The notes: generated from the letters alone by a model not told the origin. DNA of 49,843 nt from Marivita sp. (GCF_022763305.1 NZ_JALEGT010000040.1:1-49843), one strand, 5' to 3'. Counted from the stretch's first letter, positions 33,431 to 42,506 are shown. Numbers and translations: made by a program.

Positions 33431-34960
33431 ATGGCAACAAACGTCAAGGCACTGCTGGAGGGACACGCGTCGAATGCAAAGGCATTGGGCGCACCGGGAC
33501 GGGACTGGCTCAGCTATGGCGGGCTGCGGGATTTGTCGGCAGACGTGAGCGCATCCTTGCGCGGCTTCGGGATCGGGCCAAGCGACCGGGTGGCGATCGT
33601 GCTGCCCAACGGGCCGGAAATGGCGGCGGCCTTCGTGACCATCGCGCAGGCGGCGACAACCGCGCCTTTGAACCCGGCCTACCGCGAGGATGAATACGCG
33701 TTCTACCTCGAAGACCTGGGTGCCAAGGCGATTGTGCTGGCCGATGGCTATGACGGACCGGCCCTTGCTGCGGCGAAGACGCTGGGTCTGATGGTGCTGC
33801 GGACCGTTGTGGCCGAGGGCGCGCCTGCCGGGCAGTTCACCCTGTCCGCGGATGGCGCAACCGGGGCGGCGGTGCCTGCGAGTGATCCGGCGGACGGCGA
33901 TGTGGCTTTGATCCTGCACACATCCGGCACCACGTCGCGACCGAAGATCGTGCCGCTGTTGCAGTCGAACGTGGCGGCGTCGGCGCATAACATCGCGGCG
34001 TCCTTGAACCTGACGTCTGACGACCGATGCCTGAACGTGATGCCTCTGTTCCACATTCATGGGTTGATTGCGGCGGTGTCGGCATCTTTGTCGGTGGGGG
34101 CGTCGATCTGGTGCGCGCCGGGCTTTGACGCGCTGCGCTTCTTTGGCTGGATGCGCGATGCGACGCCCACATGGTACACCGCCGTGCCGACCATGCATCA
34201 GGCCATCCTGACCCGCGCGGGACGCAATGCGGATGTGATCGCAGAGGTGCCGTTGCGCTTCCTGCGCTCGTCTTCGGCGTCCTTGCCCGCTCAGGTGATG
34301 GAGCAACTCCGCGAGACCTTCAACGCGCCGGTGATCGAGGCATATGGCATGACCGAAGCCGCGCATCAGATGTGCTGCAACCCGTTCGACCGGCAGAAGC
34401 CCGGTGCGGTGGGTGTGGCCGCTGGTCCCGAAGTGCGCGTGGCGCATGAGACCGAGAACCGGTTGATCGACGGGACAGGCGAGGTGGTGATCTCTGGTCC
34501 GAACGTGACACCCGGCTACGAGAGCAACCCCGACGCCAACGCCAAGAACTTCTTCGAAGCGGATGGCAAGCGCTGGTTCCGCACCGGCGATCAGGGGGCG
34601 TTCGATGCGGATGGGTTCCTGCATCTCACCGGGCGATTGAAGGAAATCATCAATCGCGGCGGCGAGAAGGTCTCGCCGCTCGAGGTGGATGGCGTGCTTC
34701 TGGACCACCCGGCGATTGCGCAGGTGGTGACCTTTGCCCTGCCGCACCCCAAGCTGGGTGAGGAAGTGGCAGCGGCTGTTGTGCTGAAGGATGGCACCGA
34801 GACGACCGAGCGCGAGATCCGGGATTTCGCGGCCAGCCGCATGGCGGATTTCAAGGTGCCGCGCAAGGTGATCATTCTGGACGAGATCCCGAAAGGGGCC
34901 ACCGGCAAGATGCAGCGGATCGGTCTGGCGGAAAAGCTGGGGCTGGTCGAGCCTGCGTGA
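33431..34960 (+). CDS. Acyl-CoA synthetase, oxalate-CoA-ligase-like (AAE3/Pcs60 group)
   Basis: The 509-residue ANL-superfamily enzyme has the AMP-binding loop LILHTSGTTSRPKIVPL (about 158-174). Other motifs are MPLFHIHGLIAAVSASL, TWYTAVPTMHQAIL, EAYGMTEAAHQM and GRLKEIINRGGEKVSP; the catalytic lysine is in PKGATGKMQR. The pattern WYTAVPTxHQ with LRFLRSSSASLP closely recalls yeast Pcs60 and plant AAE3 oxalyl-CoA synthetases. It activates a carboxylate to its CoA ester. Encoded behind a TTT transporter and a divergent ScfR regulator, it likely activates the imported acid. Oxalate is a candidate; no oxalyl-CoA decarboxylase gene is in the window. Confidence 0.85.
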   Translation: MATNVKALLEGHASNAKALGAPGRDWLSYGGLRDLSADVSASLRGFGIGPSDRVAIVLPNGPEMAAAFVTIAQAATTAPLNPAYREDEYAFYLEDLGAKAIVLADGYDGPALAAAKTLGLMVLRTVVAEGAPAGQFTLSADGATGAAVPASDPADGDVALILHTSGTTSRPKIVPLLQSNVAASAHNIAASLNLTSDDRCLNVMPLFHIHGLIAAVSASLSVGASIWCAPGFDALRFFGWMRDATPTWYTAVPTMHQAILTRAGRNADVIAEVPLRFLRSSSASLPAQVMEQLRETFNAPVIEAYGMTEAAHQMCCNPFDRQKPGAVGVAAGPEVRVAHETENRLIDGTGEVVISGPNVTPGYESNPDANAKNFFEADGKRWFRTGDQGAFDADGFLHLTGRLKEIINRGGEKVSPLEVDGVLLDHPAIAQVVTFALPHPKLGEEVAAAVVLKDGTETTEREIRDFAASRMADFKVPRKVIILDEIPKGATGKMQRIGLAEKLGLVEPA

Positions 34961-34965
34961 GAGGC

Positions 34966-34985
34966 GGCCGGGCAGATGCCCGGCC
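34966..34985 (+). terminator. GC-rich hairpin after the CoA ligase gene
   Basis: GGCCGGGC (34966-34973) and GCCCGGCC (34978-34985) form a perfect 8-bp stem with loop AGAT, five bases after the stop codon. It is followed by TGCGCCTTTG, a weak U-tract. It probably ends or protects the tctCBA-ligase transcript. Confidence 0.55.
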
Positions 34986-35037
34986 TGCGCCTTTGATCGG
35001 CGGTCGTGTCGGATGGATCGTGAGGGAGCCTCCGGCG

Positions 35038-35060
35038 GGAGTTTATTTGGCAAGATGAAG
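35038..35060 (+). repeat. Intergenic repeat copy 1 (23-bp core)
   Basis: The stretch from GGAG at 35038 to GATGAAG at 35060 is identical over 23 bases to 38337-38359. It is preceded by CTCCGGCGGGAG, which can form a short hairpin. It stands 45 bases before the next gene. This type of sequence recurs between genes in Rhodobacteraceae (from memory); its function is unknown. Confidence 0.7.
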
Positions 35061-35105
35061 GAGGAGCGGTTCGCAGACCATCGGCGGATCGTTTTGGGGT
35101 GAGCG

Positions 35106-36086
35106 ATGAAGATTTGCGTATTCGGAGCGGGCGCCATCGGCGGCTATATGGGTGTGAAGCTGGCGCAGGCCGGGGCGGATGTGAGCCTTGTGGCGCGCGG
35201 GCCGCATCTGGCGGCGATGCAGGCCAACGGGCTGAAGCTGATCGAAGAGGGCGGGGAAGAGACCGTTGTGTCCGTGACCGCCTCGGACAATCCGGCGGAT
35301 CTGGGGGTTCAGGATTACATCATCGTGACCCTGAAGGCGCATTCGGTGCCTCCGATCGTCGAGAAGATGCAGCCGCTCATCGGGCCGAACACGACGATCG
35401 TGTCGGGTGTGAACGGGGTGCCGTGGTGGTATTTCCACAAGATCGGCGGAGAACATGAAGGCACACGTTTGGAGAGCGTGGACCCGGGCAATGCGCAATG
35501 GGACGGGTTCGGGCCGGACCGGGTGCTGGGCTGTGTCGTCTATCCGGCGGCGGAGGTGATCGAGCCCGGCGTGGTCAAGCATATCGAGGGGAACCGGTTC
35601 TCTTTGGGTGAGCCGGACGGGTCGAAGTCGGAGCGCGCCACGGCGCTGTCGCAGGCGCTGTCTTCGGCGGGGCTCAAGGCGCCGGTGCGGCCCCGGTTGC
35701 GGGATGAGATCTGGGTGAAGCTTTGGGGCAACCTGTCTTTCAACCCGATCTCGGCTTTGACCCATGCGACGCTCGACGTACTTTGCACCGATCCGGGTAC
35801 GCGGGCGGTGGCCAAGGGCATGATGCTCGAGGCGCAGGAGATTGCTGAGGCGCTGGGGGTGAAGTTCCCGATTGATGTGGAACGGCGCATTGATGGCGGG
35901 GCGGCTGTCGGCGCGCACCGGACGTCGATGCTGCAGGATCTGGATCAGGGCCGTCCGATGGAGATCGACGCGCTGGTCGGATCGGTGCAGGAGCTGGGCC
36001 GCGTGGTGGGTGTGCCAACACCGACAATCGACACGGTGCTGGCGCTGGTGCAGCTTCGGGCGCGGACCGCCGGGCTTTATTCGTAA
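35106..36086 (+). CDS. Ketopantoate reductase family oxidoreductase
   Basis: The 326-residue protein opens [20 protein letters not shown] with the NADP Rossmann loop GAGAIGG. The C-terminal ApbA_C domain contains [20 protein letters not shown] (catalytic Lys region) and [19 protein letters not shown], with the Glu that binds the hydroxyl of substrate in PanE. It is slightly longer than PanE (about 303), and a pantothenate gene context is absent. It may reduce ketopantoate or another 2-oxo acid in a catabolic role. Its 3' end overlaps the convergent ridA gene by ten bases. Confidence 0.83.
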   Translation: MKICVFGAGAIGGYMGVKLAQAGADVSLVARGPHLAAMQANGLKLIEEGGEETVVSVTASDNPADLGVQDYIIVTLKAHSVPPIVEKMQPLIGPNTTIVSGVNGVPWWYFHKIGGEHEGTRLESVDPGNAQWDGFGPDRVLGCVVYPAAEVIEPGVVKHIEGNRFSLGEPDGSKSERATALSQALSSAGLKAPVRPRLRDEIWVKLWGNLSFNPISALTHATLDVLCTDPGTRAVAKGMMLEAQEIAEALGVKFPIDVERRIDGGAAVGAHRTSMLQDLDQGRPMEIDALVGSVQELGRVVGVPTPTIDTVLALVQLRARTAGLYS

Positions 36087-36418
36087 GCGGCGGTCACGAT
36101 CACTTCGACCTTGAGCTCGGGGCGGGCCAGCTTGGCCTCCCCGCAGGCGCGTGCGGGGGCGTGGCCTTCGGGCACCCAGGCATCCCAGACGGCGTTCATT
36201 TCGGCGAAATCGGCCATGTCGGACAGCCAGATGATCGCCTGCAGCATCTGTTCGCGCGAGGATCCGGCCTGTTTCAGCAGCGCATCGACGCGGGCGAGGC
36301 AGTCCTGCGTCTGTTCGGTCACGGTGTCGCCTGCGCCCACCTGACCGCAGAGGTAGACGGTGCCGTTGTGTTTGACGATCTTGCTCATCCGCGTGCCGAT
36401 CTCCTGGCGTTCGATCAT
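36077..36418 (-). CDS. RidA-family enamine/imine deaminase-like protein
   Basis: The 113-residue protein opens [28 protein letters not shown] and belongs to the RidA/YjgF family. It keeps the late motif [19 protein letters not shown] with the Arg that binds the substrate carboxylate in RidA. The start ATG follows AGGAGATACCCC; the long frame upstream crosses the divergent xylD gene and is ignored. This subgroup may hydrolyse reactive enamines or serve in a catabolic side step. The target is not identifiable. Confidence 0.83.
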   Translation of the reverse strand: MIERQEIGTRMSKIVKHNGTVYLCGQVGAGDTVTEQTQDCLARVDALLKQAGSSREQMLQAIIWLSDMADFAEMNAVWDAWVPEGHAPARACGEAKLARPELKVEVIVTAAYE

Positions 36419-36470
36419 GGGGTATCTCCTGTTCAATGTTTGCGCTGACACTTGCTGTTGGCGCGCGGAT

Positions 36471-36490
36471 TGTCCAGAACGACTGGGACA
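36471..36490. promoter_or_regulatory. Inverted repeat before the xylonate-dehydratase-like gene
   Basis: TGTCC (36471-36475) is inverted as GGACA (36486-36490), ten bases apart, in the 90-base divergent region between ridA and the dehydratase gene. It ends 18 bases before the dehydratase ATG. It is a candidate operator; the half-sites are short, so chance is possible. Confidence 0.35.
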
Positions 36491-36508
36491 GATGAGGGGA
36501 GAGATCAG

Positions 36509-38290
36509 ATGTCCGACACGCGCGCGCGCAAACGGTTCCGGTCGCAGGAATGGTTCGACAATCCCAACAATCCGGGCATGACCGCGCTCTATCTGGAGCG
36601 CTATCAGAACCAGTCCTTCACCCAAGGGGAATTGCAGGCGGAAAAGCCGATCATCGGCATCGCCAATACCGGGTCGGATCTCGCGCCCTGCAACAAGATC
36701 CATGTGTTCCTGATGGACCGGATCAAGGCGGGGATTCGCGATGGCGGGGGTATTCCGATGGAGTTTCCTGTGCATCCAATTCAGGAGACCGGCAAGCGCC
36801 CGACGGCGGCGCTGGACCGGAACCTGGCGTATCTGAGCCTTGTTGAGGTGCTGCATGGCTATCCCATCGACGGGGTGGTGCTGACCACGGGCTGTGACAA
36901 GACCACGCCGGCGCAGCTCATGGGGGCGGCGACGGTGGACATTCCGGCGATTGCGCTCAATGGCGGGCCGATGCTGGATGGCTGGTACAAGGGCAAGCGC
37001 GCAGGGTCGGGCACGACGATCTGGGAAGGGCGGCGTCTGATGGCGCGGGGCGAGATCGGCTATGAGGAGTTCATGGAACTGGCCTGTGCCTCGTCGCCAT
37101 CCTTGGGGCATTGCAACACGATGGGGACGGCCTCGACGATGAACGCGATGGCCGAGGCGCTGGGCATGTCCTTGCCCGGCAATTCGGCGATCCCGGCGCC
37201 GTTCCGCGAGCGGATGGCGATGGCCTATGAGACGGGCAAGCGCTGTGTGCAGATGGTGCTCGACGATCTGAAACCTTCGGACATCCTGACGCGCGAGGCG
37301 TTCGAAAATGCGATTGTGGTCAATGCCGCCATTGGCGGGTCGACCAACGCCCCGCCCCATCTGCAGGCGATCGCGCGCCATGCGGGGGTTGAGCTGGACG
37401 TGACCGATTGGGAGAAGATCGGCTTCGACGTTCCCTTGATGGTGAACATGCAGCCGGCGGGCGAATATCTGGGCGAGAGCTTCTACCGCGCGGGTGGGGT
37501 GCCTGCGGTGATGGGGGAATTGCGCAAAGCCGGGCGGTTGCATGAGGGGGTGATGACCGCCTCGGGGCAGCGGGTGGGCGATGTGCTGGCGTCTTGGGAA
37601 AGTCTGGACCGGGACGTGATCACGACCTATGACGCGCCGCTACGCGACAAGGCGGGGTTCAAGGTGCTTTCGGGGAACCTGTTTGACAGCGCCCTGATGA
37701 AGACCAGCGTGATTTCCGCCGATTTCCGCAAGCGGTTCCTGTCGACACCCGGCGCGGAAGGTGTGTTCGAGGCGCGGGCGATCGTGTTCGAGGGGCCTGA
37801 GGATTACCACGACCGGATCAATGATCCCGCGCTGGCGATTGACGAGGAATGCATCCTCTTCATCCGCAACGTGGGCTGTGTCGGCTATCCCGGATCGGCT
37901 GAGGTGGTGAACATGCAGCCGCCGGATGCGCTGGTGAAGGCGGGGATCAATCACCTGCCGACGGTGGGGGATGGGCGCCAGTCGGGGACGTCGGAAAGCC
38001 CGTCGATCCTGAACGCCTCGCCCGAGGCGGTTGTGGGGGGCGGATTGGCCTATTTGCAGACCGGGGACCGGGTGCGGCTGGATCTGAACGCGTCGACCCT
38101 GAACGCCTTGGTGGATGACGCCGAATGGGCGGCGCGCAAGGCGGCGTGGCAGGCACCGGAGATCGTCAGCCAGACGCCGTGGCAGGAGATCTATCGTCGC
38201 CATGTCGGGCAATTGGCGGATGGTGGATGCCTTGAGTTGGCGACGGCGTATCAGCGGATTGCCAAGGATTTGCCGCGGGACAATCACTGA
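36509..38290 (+). CDS. xylD: IlvD/Edd-family sugar-acid dehydratase, D-xylonate type
   Basis: The 593-residue enzyme closely resembles Caulobacter XylD by eye along its whole length: [62 protein letters not shown], and the C-terminus LPRDNH versus LPRHNH. The iron-sulfur cluster cysteines are C61, C129 and C202. It dehydrates D-xylonate (or a similar aldonate) to 2-keto-3-deoxy acid. The start [15 protein letters not shown] follows GGGGAGAG. It shares its strand with an SDR dehydrogenase gene and a TRAP transporter, suggesting uptake and breakdown of a sugar acid. XylX and XylA are not in the window. Confidence 0.85.
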   Translation: MSDTRARKRFRSQEWFDNPNNPGMTALYLERYQNQSFTQGELQAEKPIIGIANTGSDLAPCNKIHVFLMDRIKAGIRDGGGIPMEFPVHPIQETGKRPTAALDRNLAYLSLVEVLHGYPIDGVVLTTGCDKTTPAQLMGAATVDIPAIALNGGPMLDGWYKGKRAGSGTTIWEGRRLMARGEIGYEEFMELACASSPSLGHCNTMGTASTMNAMAEALGMSLPGNSAIPAPFRERMAMAYETGKRCVQMVLDDLKPSDILTREAFENAIVVNAAIGGSTNAPPHLQAIARHAGVELDVTDWEKIGFDVPLMVNMQPAGEYLGESFYRAGGVPAVMGELRKAGRLHEGVMTASGQRVGDVLASWESLDRDVITTYDAPLRDKAGFKVLSGNLFDSALMKTSVISADFRKRFLSTPGAEGVFEARAIVFEGPEDYHDRINDPALAIDEECILFIRNVGCVGYPGSAEVVNMQPPDALVKAGINHLPTVGDGRQSGTSESPSILNASPEAVVGGGLAYLQTGDRVRLDLNASTLNALVDDAEWAARKAAWQAPEIVSQTPWQEIYRRHVGQLADGGCLELATAYQRIAKDLPRDNH

Positions 38291-38297
38291 TCGGGTA

Positions 38298-38359
38298 GGG
38301 GGCGCTGCCCCCGTCCGCCTTTGGCGGACTCCCCCCGGAGTTTATTTGGCAAGATGAAG
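38298..38359 (+). repeat. Intergenic repeat copy 2 with double hairpin
   Basis: Two hairpins stand in tandem: GGGGGC-GCT-GCCCCC (38298-38312) and GTCCGCC-TTT-GGCGGAC (38313-38329). After them comes the 23-bp core (38337-38359) identical to the copy at 35038-35060. The element fills the gap between the dehydratase and SDR genes. The hairpins could serve as a terminator. The core ends at the SDR gene's upstream ATG (38361). Confidence 0.7.
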
Positions 38360-38372
38360 CATGGGAGGGGGC

Positions 38373-39104
38373 ATGGGACAGACGATCATCATCACGGGGG
38401 CTGGCAGCGGGATTGGCCGCGCCTGTGCCGAGGCGTTTCTGGGCGCGGGTTGGCGCGTCGGGCTGATCGGGCGACGGGCGGCACCGCTCGAAGAGATTGC
38501 GGCGGGGTCGGAGGCGGCGCTGGCGCTGCCCTGCGATGTGACCGACGCGGCGGCGGTGGAGGCGGCCTTTGCGCAGGTTGTGGAGCGTTGGGGGCGGCTT
38601 GATGCGCTGTTCAACAATGCAGGCACCGGCGTGTTCGGGGCGACCATTGACGAGATTCCGCTGAAGGATTGGCAGCGCTGCATCGATGTGAACCTGACGG
38701 GCAGCTTCCTTTGTGCGCGGGCGGCTTTTGCGCAGATGCGGCGGCAGGACCCGCAGGGCGGGCGGATCATCAACAACGGGTCGATCTCGGCCCATGTGCC
38801 GCGCTGGGGATCGGTGCCCTACACGGCGTCAAAACATGCGATCACAGGACTTACGCGGACGCTGTCTCTGGATGGGCGGGCGTTCAACATCGCCTGCGGG
38901 CAGATCGACATCGGCAATGCGGAGACCGAGATCGTGCACGGGTTGCGGGCACAGGCGATCGACGCGGGCAAACCGGTGGAGCCGGTGATGGATGTGTCAC
39001 ATGTGGCGTCGTCGGTTCTGCACATGGCCAGCCTGCCGCTCGATGCCAATGTGCAGTTCATGACGGTGATGGCGACGACCATGCCCTATATCGGGCGCGG
39101 CTAG
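38373..39104 (+). CDS. SDR-family NAD(P)-dependent oxidoreductase
   Basis: The 243-residue short-chain dehydrogenase has cofactor loop [15 protein letters not shown] (about 8-22), NNAG, the catalytic serine in [10 protein letters not shown] and [10 protein letters not shown] (catalytic Tyr and Lys). I start at ATG 38373, behind GGGAGGGG; ATG 38361 is also in frame. It lies downstream of a xylonate-dehydratase-like gene and upstream of a TRAP transporter, so a sugar or sugar-acid substrate is likely. XylB of Caulobacter is also an SDR, but I cannot assign xylose dehydrogenase. Confidence 0.86.
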   Translation: MGQTIIITGAGSGIGRACAEAFLGAGWRVGLIGRRAAPLEEIAAGSEAALALPCDVTDAAAVEAAFAQVVERWGRLDALFNNAGTGVFGATIDEIPLKDWQRCIDVNLTGSFLCARAAFAQMRRQDPQGGRIINNGSISAHVPRWGSVPYTASKHAITGLTRTLSLDGRAFNIACGQIDIGNAETEIVHGLRAQAIDAGKPVEPVMDVSHVASSVLHMASLPLDANVQFMTVMATTMPYIGRG

Positions 39105-39169
39105 ATTTCCCTTGGATTCGGGCAGAGCTTCGTGCGTTTATGCCGTCAGACAATTGGGAGGAGATTACC

Positions 39170-40204
39170 ATGATCAAGCGCGCATTTCTCAGGCTCGCTG
39201 GAACCACGGCCCTGGCGCTGACGCTGGGCACAGGCGCCTTTGCGCAGGAGGTGACGCTGCGGATGCACCAGTTCCTGCCGGCGCAGGCCAATGTGCCGAA
39301 GAACGTGCTGGTGCCCTGGGCGGAGCGGGTGATGGACGCGTCCGGTGGCCGGATCGAGATCCAGCATTTCCCGTCGATGCAGCTGGGGGGCACGCCGCCG
39401 CAGCTGATCGATCAGGCGATTGATGGCGTGGCCGACATCATCTGGACGGTGGCGGGGTATACGCCGGGCCGCTTCCCGCGCGCCGAGGTGTTCGAACTGC
39501 CCTTCACCATGACCGATGCGGGCGACATGTCGGCCGCCTATTGGGAATTGGCCGAAGAGCAGATGATGGATCAGGACTTTGCCGATTTCAAAGTGCTGGG
39601 GGTCTGGGTGCATGGCCCCGGCGTGATCCATTCCGCCGATCCGATCACCACGCCCGGTGATCTGAATGGCGTAAAGCTGCGTGCGCCGACCCGGGTGACG
39701 AACAAGCTGTTCACCAATCTGGGGGCAACCACCGTGGGCATGCCGGTGCCAGCCATCCCCGAGGCGCTGTCCAAGGGGGTTGTGGATGCGACCGTGATCC
39801 CGTGGGAAGTGACGGGCGCCTTGAAGGTGGCGGAACTGGTCGAGAACCACACCGAGTTCGAGGGGCCGGCGATCTATACCACCACCTTCATCTTTGCGAT
39901 GAACAAGGCCAAGTACGAGAGCCTGCCAGATGATCTCAAGGCGGCCATCGATTCCCAATCGGGGGCCGAGTTCAGCCGCATGGCCGGAGCGCAGATGCAG
40001 GCGGATGACACGCCGTCGCGGGAGGCGGCGCTCGATATGGGCAACAATCTGATCACGATTTCCGAAGCGGATGCCGGTCCGTGGCGCGAAGCTGCCGCTT
40101 CCACGACAGCCGAGTGGATTTCCGAGATGGATGAGAAGGGCATTGACGGAAATGCTCTGATCGCGCGGGCGAAAGAGCTTTTGGACAAGCACAACACGCA
40201 GTAA
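39170..40204 (+). CDS. dctP: TRAP transporter solute-binding protein (DctP type)
   Basis: The 344-residue periplasmic protein has a signal peptide MIKRAFLRLAGTTALALTLG with cleavage after AFA. The mature part shows VTLRMHQFLPAQANVPKNVL, FELPFTM, and LNGVKLRAPTRVTNKLFTNL. The latter holds the conserved Arg that binds the substrate carboxylate in TRAP receptors. The ATG at 39170 follows GGGAGGAG; the upstream frame is the SDR gene in another phase. It is the receptor of the DctQM transporter downstream, probably for a sugar acid or other organic acid. Confidence 0.9.
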   Translation: MIKRAFLRLAGTTALALTLGTGAFAQEVTLRMHQFLPAQANVPKNVLVPWAERVMDASGGRIEIQHFPSMQLGGTPPQLIDQAIDGVADIIWTVAGYTPGRFPRAEVFELPFTMTDAGDMSAAYWELAEEQMMDQDFADFKVLGVWVHGPGVIHSADPITTPGDLNGVKLRAPTRVTNKLFTNLGATTVGMPVPAIPEALSKGVVDATVIPWEVTGALKVAELVENHTEFEGPAIYTTTFIFAMNKAKYESLPDDLKAAIDSQSGAEFSRMAGAQMQADDTPSREAALDMGNNLITISEADAGPWREAAASTTAEWISEMDEKGIDGNALIARAKELLDKHNTQ

Positions 40205-40212
40205 AGCGTGCG

Positions 40213-40242
40213 GCGTCGCCCGGGCAGGGACTTGGGCGGCGC
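40213..40242 (+). other. Stem-loop between dctP and dctQ
   Basis: GCGTCGCCC (40213-40221) pairs with GGGCGGCGC (40234-40242), nine pairs with one G-U, loop 12. It begins eight bases after the dctP stop. There is no U-tract. It probably stabilises or attenuates the message after the receptor gene. Confidence 0.5.
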
Positions 40243-40267
40243 GCAGAACGGCGAGGGGCGGTGCGGC

Positions 40268-40852
40268 ATGAAGACGGCGATTGAGCGCCTCGCTCGGGGC
40301 ATGGCGATCCTTGGCGGTGTGGTCCTTGTGGCGCTGGTGCTGCTGACCTGCGTGTCGGTGCTGGGCCGCGGGCTGAATTCCATGGGACATTCGGGATGGC
40401 TCACGGCGCTGTCGCAGGGCTTTGCCGATGGGCTGATCGCCAGCGGGGTCGGGCCGGTGACGGGCGATTTCGAACTGGTCGAGGCGGGGATCGCATTCTC
40501 GATCTTTGCGTTCCTGCCGATCTGCCAGCTGTATGCAGGCCATGCGACGGTGGATGTGTTCACGTCACGGCTGTCGGGCAAGGCCAATGCGTGGCTGATC
40601 GCGTTCTGGGACGTGGTTCTGACGCTGGTGATCTGGCTGATCACATGGCGTCTGTTCGCCGGGCTTCTCGACAAGCTCGGCAATGGCGAGACCTCGTTTC
40701 TGCTGCAATTCCCGGTCTGGTGGGCCTATGCGGCCAGTTTCGTGGCCGCTTTGGTGGCCTCGGTGACGGCGCTTTACTGTTCGGTCGGCCGCGTGACCTA
40801 TGCCGCAACGGGCCGGTCGGTTCTTCCGGCATCAGGAGCGGATGCGGCATGA
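40268..40852 (+). CDS. dctQ: TRAP transporter small membrane subunit (DctQ type)
   Basis: The 194-residue protein begins MKTAIERLARGMAILGGVVL after GAGGGGCGG and has four helices. The segment FELVEAGIAFSIFAFLPICQ with LYAGHATVDVF is typical of DctQ. It is somewhat longer than usual because of the GLNSMGHSGWLTALSQGFAD insertion between helices one and two. It overlaps dctM by ATGA. Confidence 0.88.
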   Translation: MKTAIERLARGMAILGGVVLVALVLLTCVSVLGRGLNSMGHSGWLTALSQGFADGLIASGVGPVTGDFELVEAGIAFSIFAFLPICQLYAGHATVDVFTSRLSGKANAWLIAFWDVVLTLVIWLITWRLFAGLLDKLGNGETSFLLQFPVWWAYAASFVAALVASVTALYCSVGRVTYAATGRSVLPASGADAA

Positions 40853-42345
40853 GCATGCTGGAGCTTGGCATCTGGTCCTTTCCGGTCCTGCTTGCGCTGA
40901 TTTTCCTGCGCGCGCCCATTGGGCTTGCGATGATGCTCTGCGGGATCGGCGGGTTGTGGCTGGCGCTTGGCAGTCCGGACGTGGTGCTGGCACGGCTCAA
41001 GTCCGAGACCTATTCGACCTTTTCCAGCTATTCGCTGTCGATCATTCCGATCTTCCTGCTGATGGGCCAGTTTGCGACCCTTTCGGGCATGTCGCAGGCT
41101 TTGTTCAAGGCGGCGGAATCGTGGCTGGGGCATCGCAAGGGCGGGGTGGCGATGGCGTCGGTCGGAGCCTGTGCGGGCTTTGGCGCGATCTGTGGATCGT
41201 CGCTGGCCACCGCGGCGACGATGAGCCGGGTGGCCTTGCCGGAGTTGCGGCGCAACGGCTATTCGGGCGGGTTTTCCACGGCAACGCTGGCGGCAGGGGG
41301 CACGCTGGGCATCCTGATCCCGCCCTCGGTGATCCTTGTGATCTATGCGATCCTGACGGAACAGAACATCGCCAAGCTGTTTCTGGCGGCGTTCATTCCC
41401 GGCGTTCTGGCCGCCATCGGCTACATGATCACCATTTCAATCTATGTGCGGCGGTACCCCGAAGCGGCGGGGCATCGCGACCCGGTCCCCTATGGCGAAC
41501 GGGTGCGGGCGCTGATCGATGTCTGGCCAGTGCTGCTTGTCTTCGGGCTGGTGGTCGGCGGCATTTACCTGGGGTGGTTCACACCAACGGAAGGCGCGGC
41601 TGTGGGCGCGGCGGGCACCGGGTTGATCGCGCTCGTGTCGGGCAATCTGACATGGGAGGTGTTCAAGCAGAGCATCATCCAGACGGCGGTCAGCACCGCG
41701 ATGATCTTTTTCATCGTGCTGGGGGCGGCGTTCTACAACGGGTTTCTGGCGCTGACGCAAGTGCCGCAGGAATTGTCGAACTGGGTGGTCGAGATGGGCC
41801 TCAGCCCGTTCATGGTGCTGTCGCTGATCCTGCTCTTCTACCTTGTGTTCGGCTGCCTGATGGACAGCCTGTCGATGATCCTGCTGACCATCCCGATCTT
41901 TTTCCCGGTCATTTCCGTCATGGATTTCGGCTTTGTCGATCTGGCGGTGATGCAGGCCGATGCGGCGCGCGAGGTGCTCGCGGCGGGTATCCCGGAAGGG
42001 ATGACGCAGGAAATGCTGGCCTCGATCCAGTCGGCGATGGCGGCTGGGATGGAACTGACGCGCGAGCAGATGCAGGCGCTGGACATTCGTGTGACCCAAG
42101 GCATGGCGAACCGGATCGAGGCCGAATGGGTGGCGATCTGGTTCGGCATCCTCGTGCTGATCGTGGTCGAGGTGGGGCTGATCACGCCGCCGGTGGGGAT
42201 GAACCTGTTCATCATCAATTCGATGGATCGGAACACGCCGATGATGGAGACCTACAAGGCGGTGATCTGGTTCGTTGCGTCCGATCTGGTGAGGGTGATC
42301 CTGCTGGTGTTGTTCCCAGCGATTACGCTGTTCTGGCTCTATTGA
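40849..42345 (+). CDS. dctM: TRAP transporter large membrane subunit (DctM type) with insertion
   Basis: The 498-residue transporter has about 12 helices. Motifs are RAPIGLAMMLCGIGGL, GGTLGILIPPSVILVIYAILT and the late VEVGLITPPVGMNLF, all DctM hallmarks. A typical DctM is 425-440 residues. The excess is a hydrophilic segment at about residues 358-425 (Met/Ala/Glu-rich, EGMTQEMLASIQSAMAAGM) placed before the last conserved helices. It uses the sodium gradient to import the solute delivered by DctP. The start is fixed by the ATGA overlap with dctQ. Confidence 0.92.
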   Translation: MSMLELGIWSFPVLLALIFLRAPIGLAMMLCGIGGLWLALGSPDVVLARLKSETYSTFSSYSLSIIPIFLLMGQFATLSGMSQALFKAAESWLGHRKGGVAMASVGACAGFGAICGSSLATAATMSRVALPELRRNGYSGGFSTATLAAGGTLGILIPPSVILVIYAILTEQNIAKLFLAAFIPGVLAAIGYMITISIYVRRYPEAAGHRDPVPYGERVRALIDVWPVLLVFGLVVGGIYLGWFTPTEGAAVGAAGTGLIALVSGNLTWEVFKQSIIQTAVSTAMIFFIVLGAAFYNGFLALTQVPQELSNWVVEMGLSPFMVLSLILLFYLVFGCLMDSLSMILLTIPIFFPVISVMDFGFVDLAVMQADAAREVLAAGIPEGMTQEMLASIQSAMAAGMELTREQMQALDIRVTQGMANRIEAEWVAIWFGILVLIVVEVGLITPPVGMNLFIINSMDRNTPMMETYKAVIWFVASDLVRVILLVLFPAITLFWLY

Positions 42346-42353
42346 CCCGGTTT

Positions 42354-42381
42354 CTGTGCGCATGTGCACAGGGCGTTTTCT
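42354..42381 (+). terminator. Terminator after the TRAP operon
   Basis: CTGTGC (42354-42359) and GCACAG (42366-42371) form a 6-bp stem with a 6-nt loop, followed by GGCGTTTTCTT. It begins nine bases after the dctM stop and is the likely end of the dehydratase-SDR-TRAP transcript. Confidence 0.6.
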
Positions 42382-42406
42382 TCACAGATGGAAATTGGCT
42401 CTGGAA

Positions 42407-42428
42407 AACTGAACTAATCAGTTTAGTT
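42407..42428. promoter_or_regulatory. Overlapping palindromes upstream of RND efflux genes
   Basis: Two perfect inverted repeats overlap: AACTGA (42407-42412) with TCAGTT (42418-42423), and AACTAA (42412-42417) with TTAGTT (42423-42428). The AT-rich element is 79 bases before the adaptor ATG. It resembles a TetR-family operator, but no tetR gene is adjacent. Confidence 0.6.
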
Positions 42429-42506
42429 AGTGCGGAAGATTTGCGGGAACGTCACAGGACATAGATCGTTCCCGTGTTAGCCTCGCGCAACATTCGGAGT
42501 TCTGTC

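Noticed and set aside
33347-35137. Minus-strand frame of 596 codons
   Set aside because: It is antisense to the acyl-CoA synthetase gene and spans its terminator region.
36419-37543. N-terminal extension of the ridA frame
   Set aside because: It is antisense to the dehydratase gene; a good ribosome site and family start exist at 36418.
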